Source: Faecalibacterium sp. I4-3-84
Lineage (GTDB): Bacteria; Bacillota; Clostridia; Oscillospirales; Ruminococcaceae
Assembly: GCF_023347255.1 (NCBI RefSeq)
Contig: NZ_CP094466.1
Span: forward strand, 930,001 to 994,000
Reading direction: 5' to 3'
Length of the DNA stretch: 64,000 bases
Of the stretch, positions 1 through 8,096 are shown piece after piece. The position numbers and the translations under genes are program-made. Under the pieces are notes generated by a model. That model was not told the origin of the DNA. It did not search any database and saw only the letters and a program-made list of their open reading frames with translations. The first letter of the stretch is position 1, and each line of letters starts with the position of its first letter.

Positions 1-1
1 C

Positions 2-1093
2 ACTGTGGAGTATCTGGACTACACCAACGGCGACGATCAGGTGAACACCGCCATCGAGGGCGGCAGCGCACCCGATCTGATCATGGAAGGTCCCGAGCGT
101 CTGGTTGCAAACTGGGGCGCAAAGGGCGTTATGGCTCCGCTGAACGACCTGTGGACCGACGATGCCAAGAAGGACATTTACGAGTCCGTTGAGTCCGCCT
201 GCAAGGACACTGCCGGCAACTACTACGAGTATCCCCTGTGCATGACCGCACACTGCATGGCCGTGAACATGACCAAGGTCAAGGAAGTGGGCGCTGACCA
301 GTACATTGATACCGACAAGCATACCTGGAGCACTGACGGCTTCCTGAAGACCGTTGATGCCCTGTACAACGGCGGTTACGAGAACGTTGCAGCCATCTAC
401 TGCGCAGGTCAGGGCGGCGACCAGGGCACCCGCGCCATCATCAACAACATGTACGGCGGCACCTTTACCGATGCAGCCCACACCAAGTACACTGCTGACT
501 CCGCCGAGAACATCAAGGCGATCCAGACCCTGCACGACACCAAGGGCATCAACTTTGACGCTTCCATCGCAGGCGGCGACGAGATCACCCTGTTCCGCAA
601 CGGCACCCTGCAGATGGCATTCTGCTGGAACATTGCACAGCAGGCCAACAGCGACAACAACGCCGCCGGTCTGACCAACGATGGCGACGAGATCTTCCCC
701 ATGGCCTTCCCCACCGAAAGCGGCGACCCGAAGCTGTGTGGCGGCATCTGGGGCTTCGGCATCTTTGATAACGGCGACGAGGCCAAGATCGAAGCAGCCA
801 AGACCTTCATCGACTTCATCGCTGCCGACCCCGATCAGGTCAAGGACAGTGTGCTGGCTTCCACCTACTTCCCGGTCCGCACCAGCGTGGGCGATATCTA
901 CGCCGACAACGAGATCATGAGCGAGTACAGCAAGTTCATGGCTTATCTGGGCGACTACTACCAGATCACTCCGGGCTGGGCAACCGCACGTACCGAGTGG
1001 TGGAACATGCTGCAGCGCGTCGGCTCCGGTGAGGATGTCGAGACTGCCGTCAAGACCTTTGTGGACAACGCAAACGCTGCCGCACAGGCATAA
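2..1093 (+). CDS. Carbohydrate (probable sialic acid) ABC transporter substrate-binding protein, 5'-truncated
   Basis: This is the C-terminal 363 residues of a family 1 extracellular solute-binding protein. The frame is open to the window edge, so the signal peptide, lipobox and true start lie upstream; the first GTG in the window (position 5) is inside the protein. The sequence has the usual cluster-1 sugar-binding layout, with a late GGIWGFGIF segment and Trp/Tyr-rich C-terminal third. Two sugar permeases and a full N-acetylneuraminate catabolic set follow, so sialic acid (Neu5Ac or a derivative) is the inferred ligand. No ATPase is encoded nearby; such systems usually share an MsmK-type ATPase encoded elsewhere. 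A hairpin follows the stop, which would favour binding-protein mRNA over the permeases. Confidence 0.85.
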   Translation, partial: TVEYLDYTNGDDQVNTAIEGGSAPDLIMEGPERLVANWGAKGVMAPLNDLWTDDAKKDIYESVESACKDTAGNYYEYPLCMTAHCMAVNMTKVKEVGADQYIDTDKHTWSTDGFLKTVDALYNGGYENVAAIYCAGQGGDQGTRAIINNMYGGTFTDAAHTKYTADSAENIKAIQTLHDTKGINFDASIAGGDEITLFRNGTLQMAFCWNIAQQANSDNNAAGLTNDGDEIFPMAFPTESGDPKLCGGIWGFGIFDNGDEAKIEAAKTFIDFIAADPDQVKDSVLASTYFPVRTSVGDIYADNEIMSEYSKFMAYLGDYYQITPGWATARTEWWNMLQRVGSGEDVETAVKTFVDNANAAAQA

Positions 1094-1134
1094 GCCCATC
1101 CACTCTGCCGGGGGCAGATAATTATTGACGCTTC

Positions 1135-1176
1135 GCCCCTTCCTCGAAGATCCCGACGAGGGAGGGGCTTTATTTG
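1135..1176 (+). terminator. Hairpin plus T tract after the binding-protein gene
   Basis: A 12-bp stem (one G-T wobble) closes at 1135-1146 and 1157-1168 and is followed by TTTATTT. It sits inside the transporter operon, so partial termination or 3'-end protection of the upstream mRNA is the likely role. Confidence 0.7.
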
Positions 1177-1215
1177 TAAAAAAAAAAATCATAACCGAAA
1201 GGAACGGTGATTCTC

Positions 1216-2130
1216 TTGGCTGCAAAAACGGCGATCAAAGAGCCTAAGCGCAGCAGTGCGCTGGTACGGCGCGAGACCTTCGCTTCCTATTGCTTCCTGC
1301 TGCCCAGCCTGATCTTCTTTCTGGGCTTTGTCATCTATCCCATGGTGCTGTGCGTGGTGACCAGCTTCTTCGATTCCACCATGAACCGTGCCGATATCTT
1401 TGTGGGCCTTGCAAACTATAAGGAACTGTTCACAGACCCCATCTTTCTGGGTGCCTTAAAGAACACCTTCATCATCGTGGTGGTGTCCGTGCCCGTGACC
1501 TGCGCCTTCTCGCTGTGGGTCTCCTCTGCCATCGTAGACCTGCCCGAGTGGGCTACCAGCCTTTTCCGTTGCGTGTTCTACCTGCCCGTGGTCACCGGCT
1601 CTGTGGCTGTTACCGTGGTGTGGAAGTGGATGTACAACAACTACTATGGCATCTTCAACTATCTGGGCAAGACTCTGGGCCTCATTGACAAGAACATCAA
1701 CTGGCTGGGCGATGAGCGCTTTGCTCTGGGCTGCATCATCCTGATCCTGCTCACCACCTCTGTGGGCCAGCCCATCGTGCTGTACGTTTCCGCTCTGGGC
1801 AATGTGGACCAGTCCATCGTGGAAGCTGCAGAAGTGGACGGTGCCACCGATTTCCAGTGCTTCTGGAAGATCAAGTGGCCCGCCATCATGCCCACCACCC
1901 TGTACATTCTGGTCATTACCACCATCAACTCCTTCCAGTGCTTTGCGCTGATCCAGCTGCTGACTTCCGGCGGCCCCAACCACAGCACCGATACCATCAT
2001 GTACTACATCTACTACACCGCCTTCAAGCTGTACCGCTACGGCTACGGCAACGCAATGGGTGTTGTGCTGGCAATCATCATCGCCATTCTGTCGGCTGTC
2101 CAGTTCAAGCTGGGCAACCAGGATAATTAA
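1216..2130 (+). CDS. Carbohydrate ABC transporter permease, first subunit
   Basis: This is a 304-residue inner-membrane permease of the MalF/UgpA type with about six hydrophobic segments and the EAA loop (EAAEVDGATDFQCFWKIKWP) that contacts the ATPase. A GTG at 1207 is in frame, but it is only three bases from the AAAGGA Shine-Dalgarno at 1198-1203. The TTG at 1216 has workable spacing (12 bases) and is preferred. It follows the binding-protein gene behind an intercistronic hairpin and precedes the second permease by 15 bases, so the pair should form the heterodimeric channel of the sialic acid importer. Confidence 0.88.
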   Translation: MAAKTAIKEPKRSSALVRRETFASYCFLLPSLIFFLGFVIYPMVLCVVTSFFDSTMNRADIFVGLANYKELFTDPIFLGALKNTFIIVVVSVPVTCAFSLWVSSAIVDLPEWATSLFRCVFYLPVVTGSVAVTVVWKWMYNNYYGIFNYLGKTLGLIDKNINWLGDERFALGCIILILLTTSVGQPIVLYVSALGNVDQSIVEAAEVDGATDFQCFWKIKWPAIMPTTLYILVITTINSFQCFALIQLLTSGGPNHSTDTIMYYIYYTAFKLYRYGYGNAMGVVLAIIIAILSAVQFKLGNQDN

Positions 2131-2145
2131 AGGAGGTGCCGGACA

Positions 2146-3120
2146 ATGAGTGCAAATGCCGCTGCAAAAAAGCAAAAACCGTTGAAGCGTCACCCCAGCA
2201 AGCTCAAGAGAATGAGCGCCTACATGATCCTGACGCTGATCCTCATCAGCATCGTCGCGGTGCTGTTCGCCTTCCCGCTGTACTGGATCATCACCGGTTC
2301 CTTCAAGACCGGTGCCGCCATCAACGCCACCACCCCGGAATGGTGGCCCAGCCAGTGGGTGCTGACAAACTATCAGAAGCTGTTCTCCGGCAAGAGCGCC
2401 CCGCTGTGGCAGCTGGCTGTGCCCTTTGGCTCCAAGTTCAGCGCTAACGGCGAGCCCATCTACTTCTCGGTAGGCCCCACCGCTCCCGCTGCCATCCGCT
2501 GGATGATCAACACCGTGTTCATGGCCGTCATGTCCATGATCCTCACCTGCATCACAGCCGCCATGGCCGGCTATGCACTGGCAAAAAAGCGCTTTGTAGG
2601 CCGCAAGCTGCTGTTCACCCTCATCGTGTGTGCAATGGCTCTGCCCAAGCAGGTCATTCTGATCCCCCTGCTGCGCGAAATGAGCAGCCTGAACCTGTAC
2701 AACACCATCTGGGCCGTCATCTTCCCCATCGTGGGCTGGCCCTTTGGTGTGTTCCTGATGAAGCAGTTCAGTGAGGGCATCCCCACTGAGATGCTGGAAG
2801 CAGCCCGCATCGACGGTGCAAGCGAGGCCAAGACCTTTATCGACATCGTGCTGCCCATGGTCAAGCCGGGCATCGGTGCACTGGCCATTTTTACCTTCAT
2901 CAACAGCTGGAACGACTACTTCATGCAGTTGATCATGCTGTCCAGCACCAGCAACCTGACCATTTCTCTGGGCATTGCAAAGCTGCAGGCTGAGAACAGC
3001 ACCGACTTTGGCCTGATCATGGCAGGTGCCGCACTGGCTGCTGTGCCTATCATCATCATCTTCCTCATTTTCCAGAAGTACTTTACCAAAGGCATCGCAA
3101 TGGGTGCTGTTAAGGGCTAA
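2146..3120 (+). CDS. Carbohydrate ABC transporter permease, second subunit
   Basis: This is a 324-residue MalG/UgpB-partner type permease. A basic N-terminus (several Lys/Arg before residue 25) is followed by a first membrane segment, a periplasm-facing loop, and four or five more segments, with the EAA loop EAARIDGASEAKTFIDIVLP near residue 215. Translation is driven by a perfect AGGAGGTG at 2131-2138 and an ATG eight bases later. It completes the transmembrane part of the importer; nanA begins after a 200-base spacer that carries a dispersed hairpin element. Confidence 0.9.
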   Translation: MSANAAAKKQKPLKRHPSKLKRMSAYMILTLILISIVAVLFAFPLYWIITGSFKTGAAINATTPEWWPSQWVLTNYQKLFSGKSAPLWQLAVPFGSKFSANGEPIYFSVGPTAPAAIRWMINTVFMAVMSMILTCITAAMAGYALAKKRFVGRKLLFTLIVCAMALPKQVILIPLLREMSSLNLYNTIWAVIFPIVGWPFGVFLMKQFSEGIPTEMLEAARIDGASEAKTFIDIVLPMVKPGIGALAIFTFINSWNDYFMQLIMLSSTSNLTISLGIAKLQAENSTDFGLIMAGAALAAVPIIIIFLIFQKYFTKGIAMGAVKG

Positions 3121-3126
3121 AATCCC

Positions 3127-3224
3127 GACCGCCGCCTGCGGCGGAAACAGGGAGGGATTTTTGGCGCAGCGGTCTGCAAGACGCAAGGCCCGCCCAAGGG
3201 CCGAAGCGGATGCAGGGCACCGCA
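3127..3224 (+). repeat. Dispersed intergenic element, family 2, copy 1
   Basis: The segment opens with GACCGCCGCCTGCGGCGG, a near-perfect hairpin, followed by AAACAGGGA, GCAGCGG, GCAAGA, CGAAGC and GATGC blocks. The same ordered blocks recur at 42819-42910 with a different middle. It fills the spacer between the second permease and nanA. Confidence 0.7.
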
Positions 3225-3324
3225 AGAGGGCGCTGATGCCGCTGCCCGGAACAGAAAGCGTACGAGCTTGATGCAAAACCATTTCATCTGTATTTATTAC
3301 TATTTTTAAAGAAGGGTTTGGAAC

Positions 3325-4254
3325 ATGAAAGATATCAAAAAATATCAGGGTGTCATCCCCGCCTTTTACGCCTGCTACGACGCAGAGGGCAACATTTCCA
3401 CCGAGGGTGTCAAGGCCCTTACCCGCCATCTGATCGCCAAAGGCGTCAAGGGCGTGTATGTAGGCGGTTCCTCCGGCGAGTGCATCTACCAGCACGTAGA
3501 TGAGCGCAAGGCCGTTCTGGAAGCCGTGATGAGCGAAGCCAAGGGCAAGCTGACCGTCATTGCGCATGTCGGCTGCAACAATACCGCCGACAGCGTGGAG
3601 CTGGCCCGCCATGCCGAGAGCGTGGGCGTGGATGCCATTGCATCCATTCCTCCTATCTACTTCCACCTGCCGGAGTACGCCATTGCAAAGTACTGGAACG
3701 ATATGTCCGCTGCTGCTCCCAACACCGAGTTCGTCATCTACAACATCCCGCAGCTGGCAGGCACCGGCCTGACCATGAGCCTGCTGAAGGAAATGCTCAA
3801 GAACCCCAATGTAGTGGCTGTGAAGAACAGCTCCATGCCCACCCAGGACATCCAGATGTTCAAGGATGCCGGTATCGCCGCCCGCGGCGAGGGGAACTTT
3901 GTGGTGTTCAACGGCCCCGATGAGCAGTTTGTTTCCGGCCGTGTGATCGGCGCAGACGGCGGCATCGGCGGCACCTACGCCGTCATGCCCGAGCTGTATC
4001 TGGCCATGAACGACCACATCAACAAGGGCGAAATCAAGCAGGCTCAGGAGATCCAGTACGAGGCCGACCGCATCATCTACAAAATGTGCGAAGCCCACGG
4101 CAACCTGTACGCCGTACAGAAGGAGATCCTGCGCCGGATGTACGGTCTGGAGCTGGGCGGCGTGCGCGAGCCGATGCCCGGCCTGATCCCGGAAGATGAA
4201 GCCATCGTGGCCGAAGCACAGGCCATGATCGAAGCTGCCATCGCAAAACTGTAA
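3325..4254 (+). CDS. nanA: N-acetylneuraminate lyase (dihydrodipicolinate synthase/NAL family)
   Basis: This 309-residue cytosolic class I aldolase would split Neu5Ac into pyruvate and N-acetylmannosamine. The family marks are present: GGSSGE at 47-52 (carboxylate-binding loop), YNIP with Tyr139, and VVAVK with the Schiff-base lysine at 167. DapA enzymes share this fold, but the immediate neighbours (YhcH, NanE, NanK) fix the lyase assignment. The start is an ATG with an AGAAGGG ribosome site about ten bases upstream. The gene lies downstream of the importer and upstream of the rest of the pathway, all on one strand. Confidence 0.92.
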   Translation: MKDIKKYQGVIPAFYACYDAEGNISTEGVKALTRHLIAKGVKGVYVGGSSGECIYQHVDERKAVLEAVMSEAKGKLTVIAHVGCNNTADSVELARHAESVGVDAIASIPPIYFHLPEYAIAKYWNDMSAAAPNTEFVIYNIPQLAGTGLTMSLLKEMLKNPNVVAVKNSSMPTQDIQMFKDAGIAARGEGNFVVFNGPDEQFVSGRVIGADGGIGGTYAVMPELYLAMNDHINKGEIKQAQEIQYEADRIIYKMCEAHGNLYAVQKEILRRMYGLELGGVREPMPGLIPEDEAIVAEAQAMIEAAIAKL

Positions 4255-4265
4255 AATTGAAGCAG

Positions 4266-4306
4266 CGCCCCTCTCCGTCTCTTTTCAGAGGGGAGAGCGG
4301 GCGCTT
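4266..4306 (+). terminator. GC-rich hairpin between nanA and the YhcH-like gene
   Basis: An imperfect inverted repeat (CGCCCCTCTCC with GGGGAGAGCGGGCG) is followed by GTTTTT. It lies within the operon and may act as a weak terminator or mRNA-stability element. Confidence 0.5.
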
Positions 4307-4325
4307 GTTTTTGGAGGGACGTTTT

Positions 4326-4775
4326 ATGATCTGTGATACCCTGCAGCACCTGACGCGCTACAAGGGCCTTTGCAAAAATCTCGACACGGCCATTGATTAC
4401 CTGCTGACCCACGACCCTGCCAGCCTGCCTCTGGGCCGCACCGAGGTGGATGGCGAGGAAGTATTCATCAACACGATGGATGCCACGCTCCATTCGGACG
4501 ATGGCTACCACCCGGAATATCACAAAAAGTATGCTGACCTGCAGCTCGACATCACCGGCAGCGAGGGCTGGGGCTTTACCACAAATCCCGGCAGGGAGAT
4601 CGGCGATTTTACCGGCGACTGCGGTTTTCAGGACAGCGCCAGTGTCGTGACCGGCACACTGGGCGAAGGACGCTTTGTGCTGTTCTTCCCCACGGAGCTG
4701 CACAAACCCGGCCTTGTACAGCACGGCTGTGTGGGCGTGCGCAAGGCTGTTGTAAAGATTCGGATGGAGGATTGA
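4326..4775 (+). CDS. YhcH/YjgK/YiaL (DUF386) family protein of sialic acid catabolism
   Basis: This 149-residue protein belongs to the cupin-like YhcH/EbgC group that accompanies nan operons; family members are thought to act on anomers or isomers of sialic acid or its sugars, but the exact reaction is not settled. Conserved features visible are the YHPEYHKKYADLQ stretch and the late ELHKPG motif, supplying His and Glu residues for a metal site. A longer reading from 4257 would run through the upstream hairpin; the ATG at 4326 has a GGAGG eight bases before it and is chosen. It ends four bases before nanE. Confidence 0.82.
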   Translation: MICDTLQHLTRYKGLCKNLDTAIDYLLTHDPASLPLGRTEVDGEEVFINTMDATLHSDDGYHPEYHKKYADLQLDITGSEGWGFTTNPGREIGDFTGDCGFQDSASVVTGTLGEGRFVLFFPTELHKPGLVQHGCVGVRKAVVKIRMED

Positions 4776-4778
4776 ACG

Positions 4779-5483
4779 ATGGATAAGGAAAAACTGTTTG
4801 CTCAGATCAAGGGCGGTCTGATCGTCTCCTGTCAGGCACTGGAGACGGAGCCCCTGTACACGAAAGAGGGCGGCGTGATGCCGCTGATGGCGAAAGCCGC
4901 CGCCATGAGCGGTGCTGTGGGCATCCGTGCCAACACCGTGCGCGACATTACCCAGATCAAGCAGGTGGTGGATCTGCCGGTCATCGGCATCATCAAAAAG
5001 GACTACCCCGGCACGCCCATGTACATCACCGTTACCATGAAGGAAGTGGACGAGCTGGTGGAGTGCGGCGTGGACATCCTTGCCGTGCAGGGCACCGGTG
5101 CCCTGCGCCCGGACGGCTCCACCTCTGCCCAGTTCATCCGCGCCATCAAGGCAAAGTACCCCGACCAGCTGGTCATGGCCGACTGCGACAACCTTGAAAA
5201 CGCCATGGCCTGCGCCGAAGCCGGTGCCGACTTTGTGGGCACCACCATGCGCGGCTACACCCCGGAAACAAAAGGCATTGACGATATCGACTTTGATTTT
5301 GTCCATAAGCTGGCCGCAGAGTGCCCGGCAAAGGTCATTGCCGAGGGCCACATCCACTACCCGGAGCAGGCGGTCAAGGCGCTGGAAGCCGGTGCATTCG
5401 CACTGGTGGTGGGCGGTGCCATCACCCGCCCGGCAGAGATCACGGCCCGCTTTACCGGTGCCATCAACGCCGCAAAAAAGTAA
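4779..5483 (+). CDS. nanE: N-acetylmannosamine-6-phosphate 2-epimerase
   Basis: This 234-residue TIM-barrel protein would convert N-acetylmannosamine-6-phosphate to N-acetylglucosamine-6-phosphate. The NanE pattern is seen throughout: GLIVSCQALETEPL at the start, the VIGIIKKDY segment with the conserved lysine, MADCDN, FVGTTMRGYT, and the phosphate-binding EGHIHYP and VVGGAITRP ends. It starts four bases after the YhcH-like gene and is followed at fifteen bases by the kinase, indicating tight co-translation. GlcNAc-6-P would then pass to NagA and NagB, which are not in this window. Confidence 0.93.
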   Translation: MDKEKLFAQIKGGLIVSCQALETEPLYTKEGGVMPLMAKAAAMSGAVGIRANTVRDITQIKQVVDLPVIGIIKKDYPGTPMYITVTMKEVDELVECGVDILAVQGTGALRPDGSTSAQFIRAIKAKYPDQLVMADCDNLENAMACAEAGADFVGTTMRGYTPETKGIDDIDFDFVHKLAAECPAKVIAEGHIHYPEQAVKALEAGAFALVVGGAITRPAEITARFTGAINAAKK

Positions 5484-5498
5484 AATGGAGTGTGCCGG

Positions 5499-6428
5499 AT
5501 GAAACAGTATTTTGGCATTGATATCGGCGGCACTGCCGTCAAGCTGGGCATCGTGGATGAGACCGGCAGGGTGCTGCTCAAGGGCGAAGAGAGTGTCAGT
5601 TTTGACGGCTACCAGACGCCTGTTCTCACCACCGTGCGCAGGGCCGCAAAGGAGTTTTTGACTGCAAATTCCATCCCGGTGGAAAGCCTTGCGGGCATCG
5701 GCGTTTCGGCCACCGGTCAGATCGACAGCCGCAAGGGCATCGTGGCCGGTACCTGCGGCAACTTTCCCAATTACATCGGCAGCCCTATCAAGGCTGCGCT
5801 GGAAAAGGACTTCGGCCTGCCCGTCACAGTGGCCAACGACGCCAACTGCATGACACTGGGTGAAGTGTGGGTCGGCGCTGCACAGGGCTATACGGACGTG
5901 ATCGGTGTGACCCTTGGCACCGGCGTGGGCGGCGGCATCCTGACCGGAGGCCATTTGTTAGAGGGCGCGCGGGGCCTTGGCGGTGAGCTGGGCCACTACC
6001 GCACCCATGCACTGGACGGTGTGGACTGTACCTGCGGCGCAAAGGGCTGCTGGGAACGCTACGCTGCCACCACCGCGCTGGTGCGCGCCGCACAGGAAAA
6101 GAGCCCCGATTGGAAGGATGGCCGCGCCATCTTTGCCGCAGCCGAAGCAGGCAACGAGACAGTTCTTGCCCTGCTGGACCACTGGACGGACGAGATCGCA
6201 CAGGGCCTTGCAGGCATGGTGCACATCTTCAACCCGCAGCTCATTCTGATCGGCGGCGGCGTGAGCGCGCAGCAGAAACTGCTGATCGAACCCATTGCCG
6301 CAAAGGTGAAAGCATCGGTCATGCCCGCCTTTGCAGAGGGACTGGAAGTGCGCGCCGCTCAGCTGCACAACGATGCCGGTATGGTGGGCGCAGTGTACTA
6401 CTTCCGGCAGACCATGGAAAAGGAGTAA
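5499..6428 (+). CDS. nanK: ROK-family N-acetylmannosamine kinase
   Basis: This 309-residue ROK kinase would phosphorylate N-acetylmannosamine with ATP. DIGGT near residue 8 is the ATP phosphate motif, and GHYRTHALDGVDCTCGAKGC holds the ROK zinc ligands (one His and CxCGxxGC). An upstream in-frame GTG at 5490 is the last base of the GGAG ribosome site, so the ATG at 5499 is the start. ROK proteins also include glucokinases and repressors; there is no N-terminal helix-turn-helix here, and the position between nanE and the esterase supports NanK. Confidence 0.88.
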   Translation: MKQYFGIDIGGTAVKLGIVDETGRVLLKGEESVSFDGYQTPVLTTVRRAAKEFLTANSIPVESLAGIGVSATGQIDSRKGIVAGTCGNFPNYIGSPIKAALEKDFGLPVTVANDANCMTLGEVWVGAAQGYTDVIGVTLGTGVGGGILTGGHLLEGARGLGGELGHYRTHALDGVDCTCGAKGCWERYAATTALVRAAQEKSPDWKDGRAIFAAAEAGNETVLALLDHWTDEIAQGLAGMVHIFNPQLILIGGGVSAQQKLLIEPIAAKVKASVMPAFAEGLEVRAAQLHNDAGMVGAVYYFRQTMEKE

Positions 6429-6434
6429 TCATAT

Positions 6435-7073
6435 ATGAAAACACATATCCTCTGTCTGGGCGATTCCAACACCCACGGCTACTGTGCCGATCCGAACGAC
6501 TGCGCCGACCACGGCATCCGCTTCAATGAAGAGGAGCGCTGGACCTGCCGCCTGCAGAAGGCGCTGGGCGAGGAATATCTTGTGACGGAAGAGGGCCTTT
6601 CCGGCCGCACCACCGTATTTGTGGACCCCATCCACGAATCCATGGATGCCCTCAGCGTCATCTATGCCCTGCTCAAGAGCCACGAGGTCATCGACCTGCT
6701 CATCATCATGCTGGGCACGAACGATGTGAAGGAGCGCTTTGGTGCCAATGCCGCCTGCATTGCTGCAGGCATGGAGCGGCTCATCCTCAAAGCAAAGAGC
6801 GTAGACTGCTGGGGCACCAAGCAGCCCAACATTCTGGTGGTGGCACCTCCTCCCATCGGCGCAGGCTTCCACGACGCTGTGATGGGCGATGGCTGTGTGG
6901 AAAAATCTGCCGGTGTGGCAGAGCAGCTCCGCATCATCTGCGAGCGGCAGGGCGTGCACTTCCTGGACGCAAAGGACTGCGAGTTCAACAAGGTGGATTT
7001 CATGCACCTGACCCGCAAGGGCCACGCACAGCTGGCGGAGCTGCTGGCAAAAGAAGTACCGGGCCTGATCTGA
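6435..7073 (+). CDS. SGNH/GDSL hydrolase, possible sialate O-acetylesterase
   Basis: This 212-residue intracellular esterase (no signal peptide) shows block I GDSNTHG with the nucleophile Ser11, block III GTNDV, and a late DFMHLTRKGH giving the catalytic Asp and His. Spaced six bases from nanK with its own AAGGAG site, it is the last gene of the nan operon. By context it probably removes O-acetyl groups from sialic acids or acetylated sugars after import; that substrate is inference, as SGNH folds act on many esters. The dispersed hairpin element beginning at 7084 supplies the operon terminator. Confidence 0.8.
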   Translation: MKTHILCLGDSNTHGYCADPNDCADHGIRFNEEERWTCRLQKALGEEYLVTEEGLSGRTTVFVDPIHESMDALSVIYALLKSHEVIDLLIIMLGTNDVKERFGANAACIAAGMERLILKAKSVDCWGTKQPNILVVAPPPIGAGFHDAVMGDGCVEKSAGVAEQLRIICERQGVHFLDAKDCEFNKVDFMHLTRKGHAQLAELLAKEVPGLI

Positions 7074-7083
7074 GCAGAGCACG

Positions 7084-7192
7084 ATTTTAAAAGCTCCGCT
7101 CTGAGCATCTTTAGCGGAATTATTATTTTTATTGGGTTCTCAAAAAGCCTGCGGGCTTTTTGAGAACTTTTTTTCACGAAATAGGGTCATAA
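7084..7192 (+). repeat. Dispersed intergenic hairpin element, family 1, copy A (nan operon terminator)
   Basis: A short TCCGCT/AGCGGA stem is followed by a T-rich linker, a perfect 14-bp hairpin at 7136-7167 with a CTGCGGG-type centre, a run of T, then TTTTCACGAAATAGGGTCATAA. Copies with the same plan but different hairpin arms lie at 38507-38630 and 42582-42700. Here it can terminate the nan operon. Confidence 0.75.
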
Positions 7193-7255
7193 CCACAAAC
7201 GGCATCAAACTCACAAGCAGCCTATATTTTATTTTTAATTTCCGTTTTGTTCATC

Positions 7256-7284
7256 TTGTAAAACATAGCAGAATCGGCTATACT
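7256..7284 (+). promoter_or_regulatory. Sigma-A promoter upstream of the 7319 gene
   Basis: TTGTAA (7256-7261) and TATACT (7279-7284) are separated by exactly 17 bases. Confidence 0.75.
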
Positions 7285-7318
7285 TTCCGCAGAAAGAACC
7301 ATTGAAAGGAACTGTGCC

Positions 7319-7798
7319 ATGCCTGAACTTTTAAAAGCGCCTGTCACCCCTGCTCAGCAGGCAAGAGATACCCTTTTGGGTACCCTTGTAGGCCTTGCAA
7401 GGGCCACCACCAGCGAGCCCAAAACGGACGACACCGACGAGGTGCTGAACGCCGGTCTGCGCCTTGCCGCGCAGCCGGATGCACCGGAGGAAAGGCTGCA
7501 GCGGATGCTTGCCATCGTCCAGACTGAAAAGCACCGCGTTGCCCCGGGCTGCGCCACCTGTGCCATGCCCTGCGGCAACACGAACGATTACGATTTTGTC
7601 CGCCTGTGGGCTGCGCCCGAGAGTATCCGCACCCTCAAGCTGCAAATGCTTTCTGCCGCGTTTGCGCTGGCCCAAAAGCGCCCGCAGGGTCAGGCGCAGG
7701 CCGCCGTTTATCAGCTGCTATTCACCCTTGCCGAGGACTGGGACGAGGAGCTTCTTGCCCCTGTTGTGCAACGCGCCAGGGAGCTTTGCCGGGAGTAA
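7319..7798 (+). CDS. Conserved-looking protein with a CATCAMPCGNT cysteine motif, function unknown
   Basis: This 159-residue soluble protein is not assigned. The only striking feature is a three-cysteine CxxCxxxC cluster (CATCAMPC) near residue 83, followed by GNTNDYD. The spacing suits an iron-sulfur cluster or zinc site. The rest is predicted helical, with repeated Ala/Leu/Gln segments on both sides. It has its own promoter and an AAAGGAA ribosome site and stands alone, with no co-directional partner closer than 300 bases. A role in redox or metal handling is possible but only a guess. Confidence 0.7.
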   Translation: MPELLKAPVTPAQQARDTLLGTLVGLARATTSEPKTDDTDEVLNAGLRLAAQPDAPEERLQRMLAIVQTEKHRVAPGCATCAMPCGNTNDYDFVRLWAAPESIRTLKLQMLSAAFALAQKRPQGQAQAAVYQLLFTLAEDWDEELLAPVVQRARELCRE

Positions 7799-8096
7799 AT
7801 CCGGGCCGGAAAGCCGCCGCTTTTACCCGCCGGGTTTGTAGCGGGAGCGTTCCCGGCGCAAACCAGAAAGGTCCGCCTTTTTTGCGTGTTTTTGTGGCAG
7901 TTCCGTAATACTGTTGCATCAAAATGCATTCCAGTGAGTTTCACACCCGATTTCCTGCCTTTTTCCGAAAGTTTTTTGCAAAAAAGACTTTACAAACCAT
8001 TTCTAAAAACTTATTATATAAGTAATATATTTCATGGAGCCAATGCTGTGCAGCCCCCTGTGCAGCATCCAAATACGATCAAGGAGGGGTTTATCT
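7799..8096 (+). other. Gene-free spacer between two small genes
   Basis: The first 80 bases are GC-rich with short inverted repeats and the AACCAGAAAGG string also found near 36740. The rest is AT-rich and holds the promoter of the next gene. No coding signal is seen. Confidence 0.5.
7989..8017 (+). promoter_or_regulatory. Sigma-A promoter for the DUF6465-like gene
   Basis: TTTACA (7989-7994) and TATTAT (8012-8017) are 17 bases apart in an AT-rich stretch. Confidence 0.75.

Noticed and set aside
1456-4098. An 880-codon open frame on the - strand opposite the sugar permease and nanA genes
   Set aside because: It is antisense to well-supported genes, its protein is His/Gly/Asp-rich with no domain, and high-GC coding sequence often leaves long open antisense frames.
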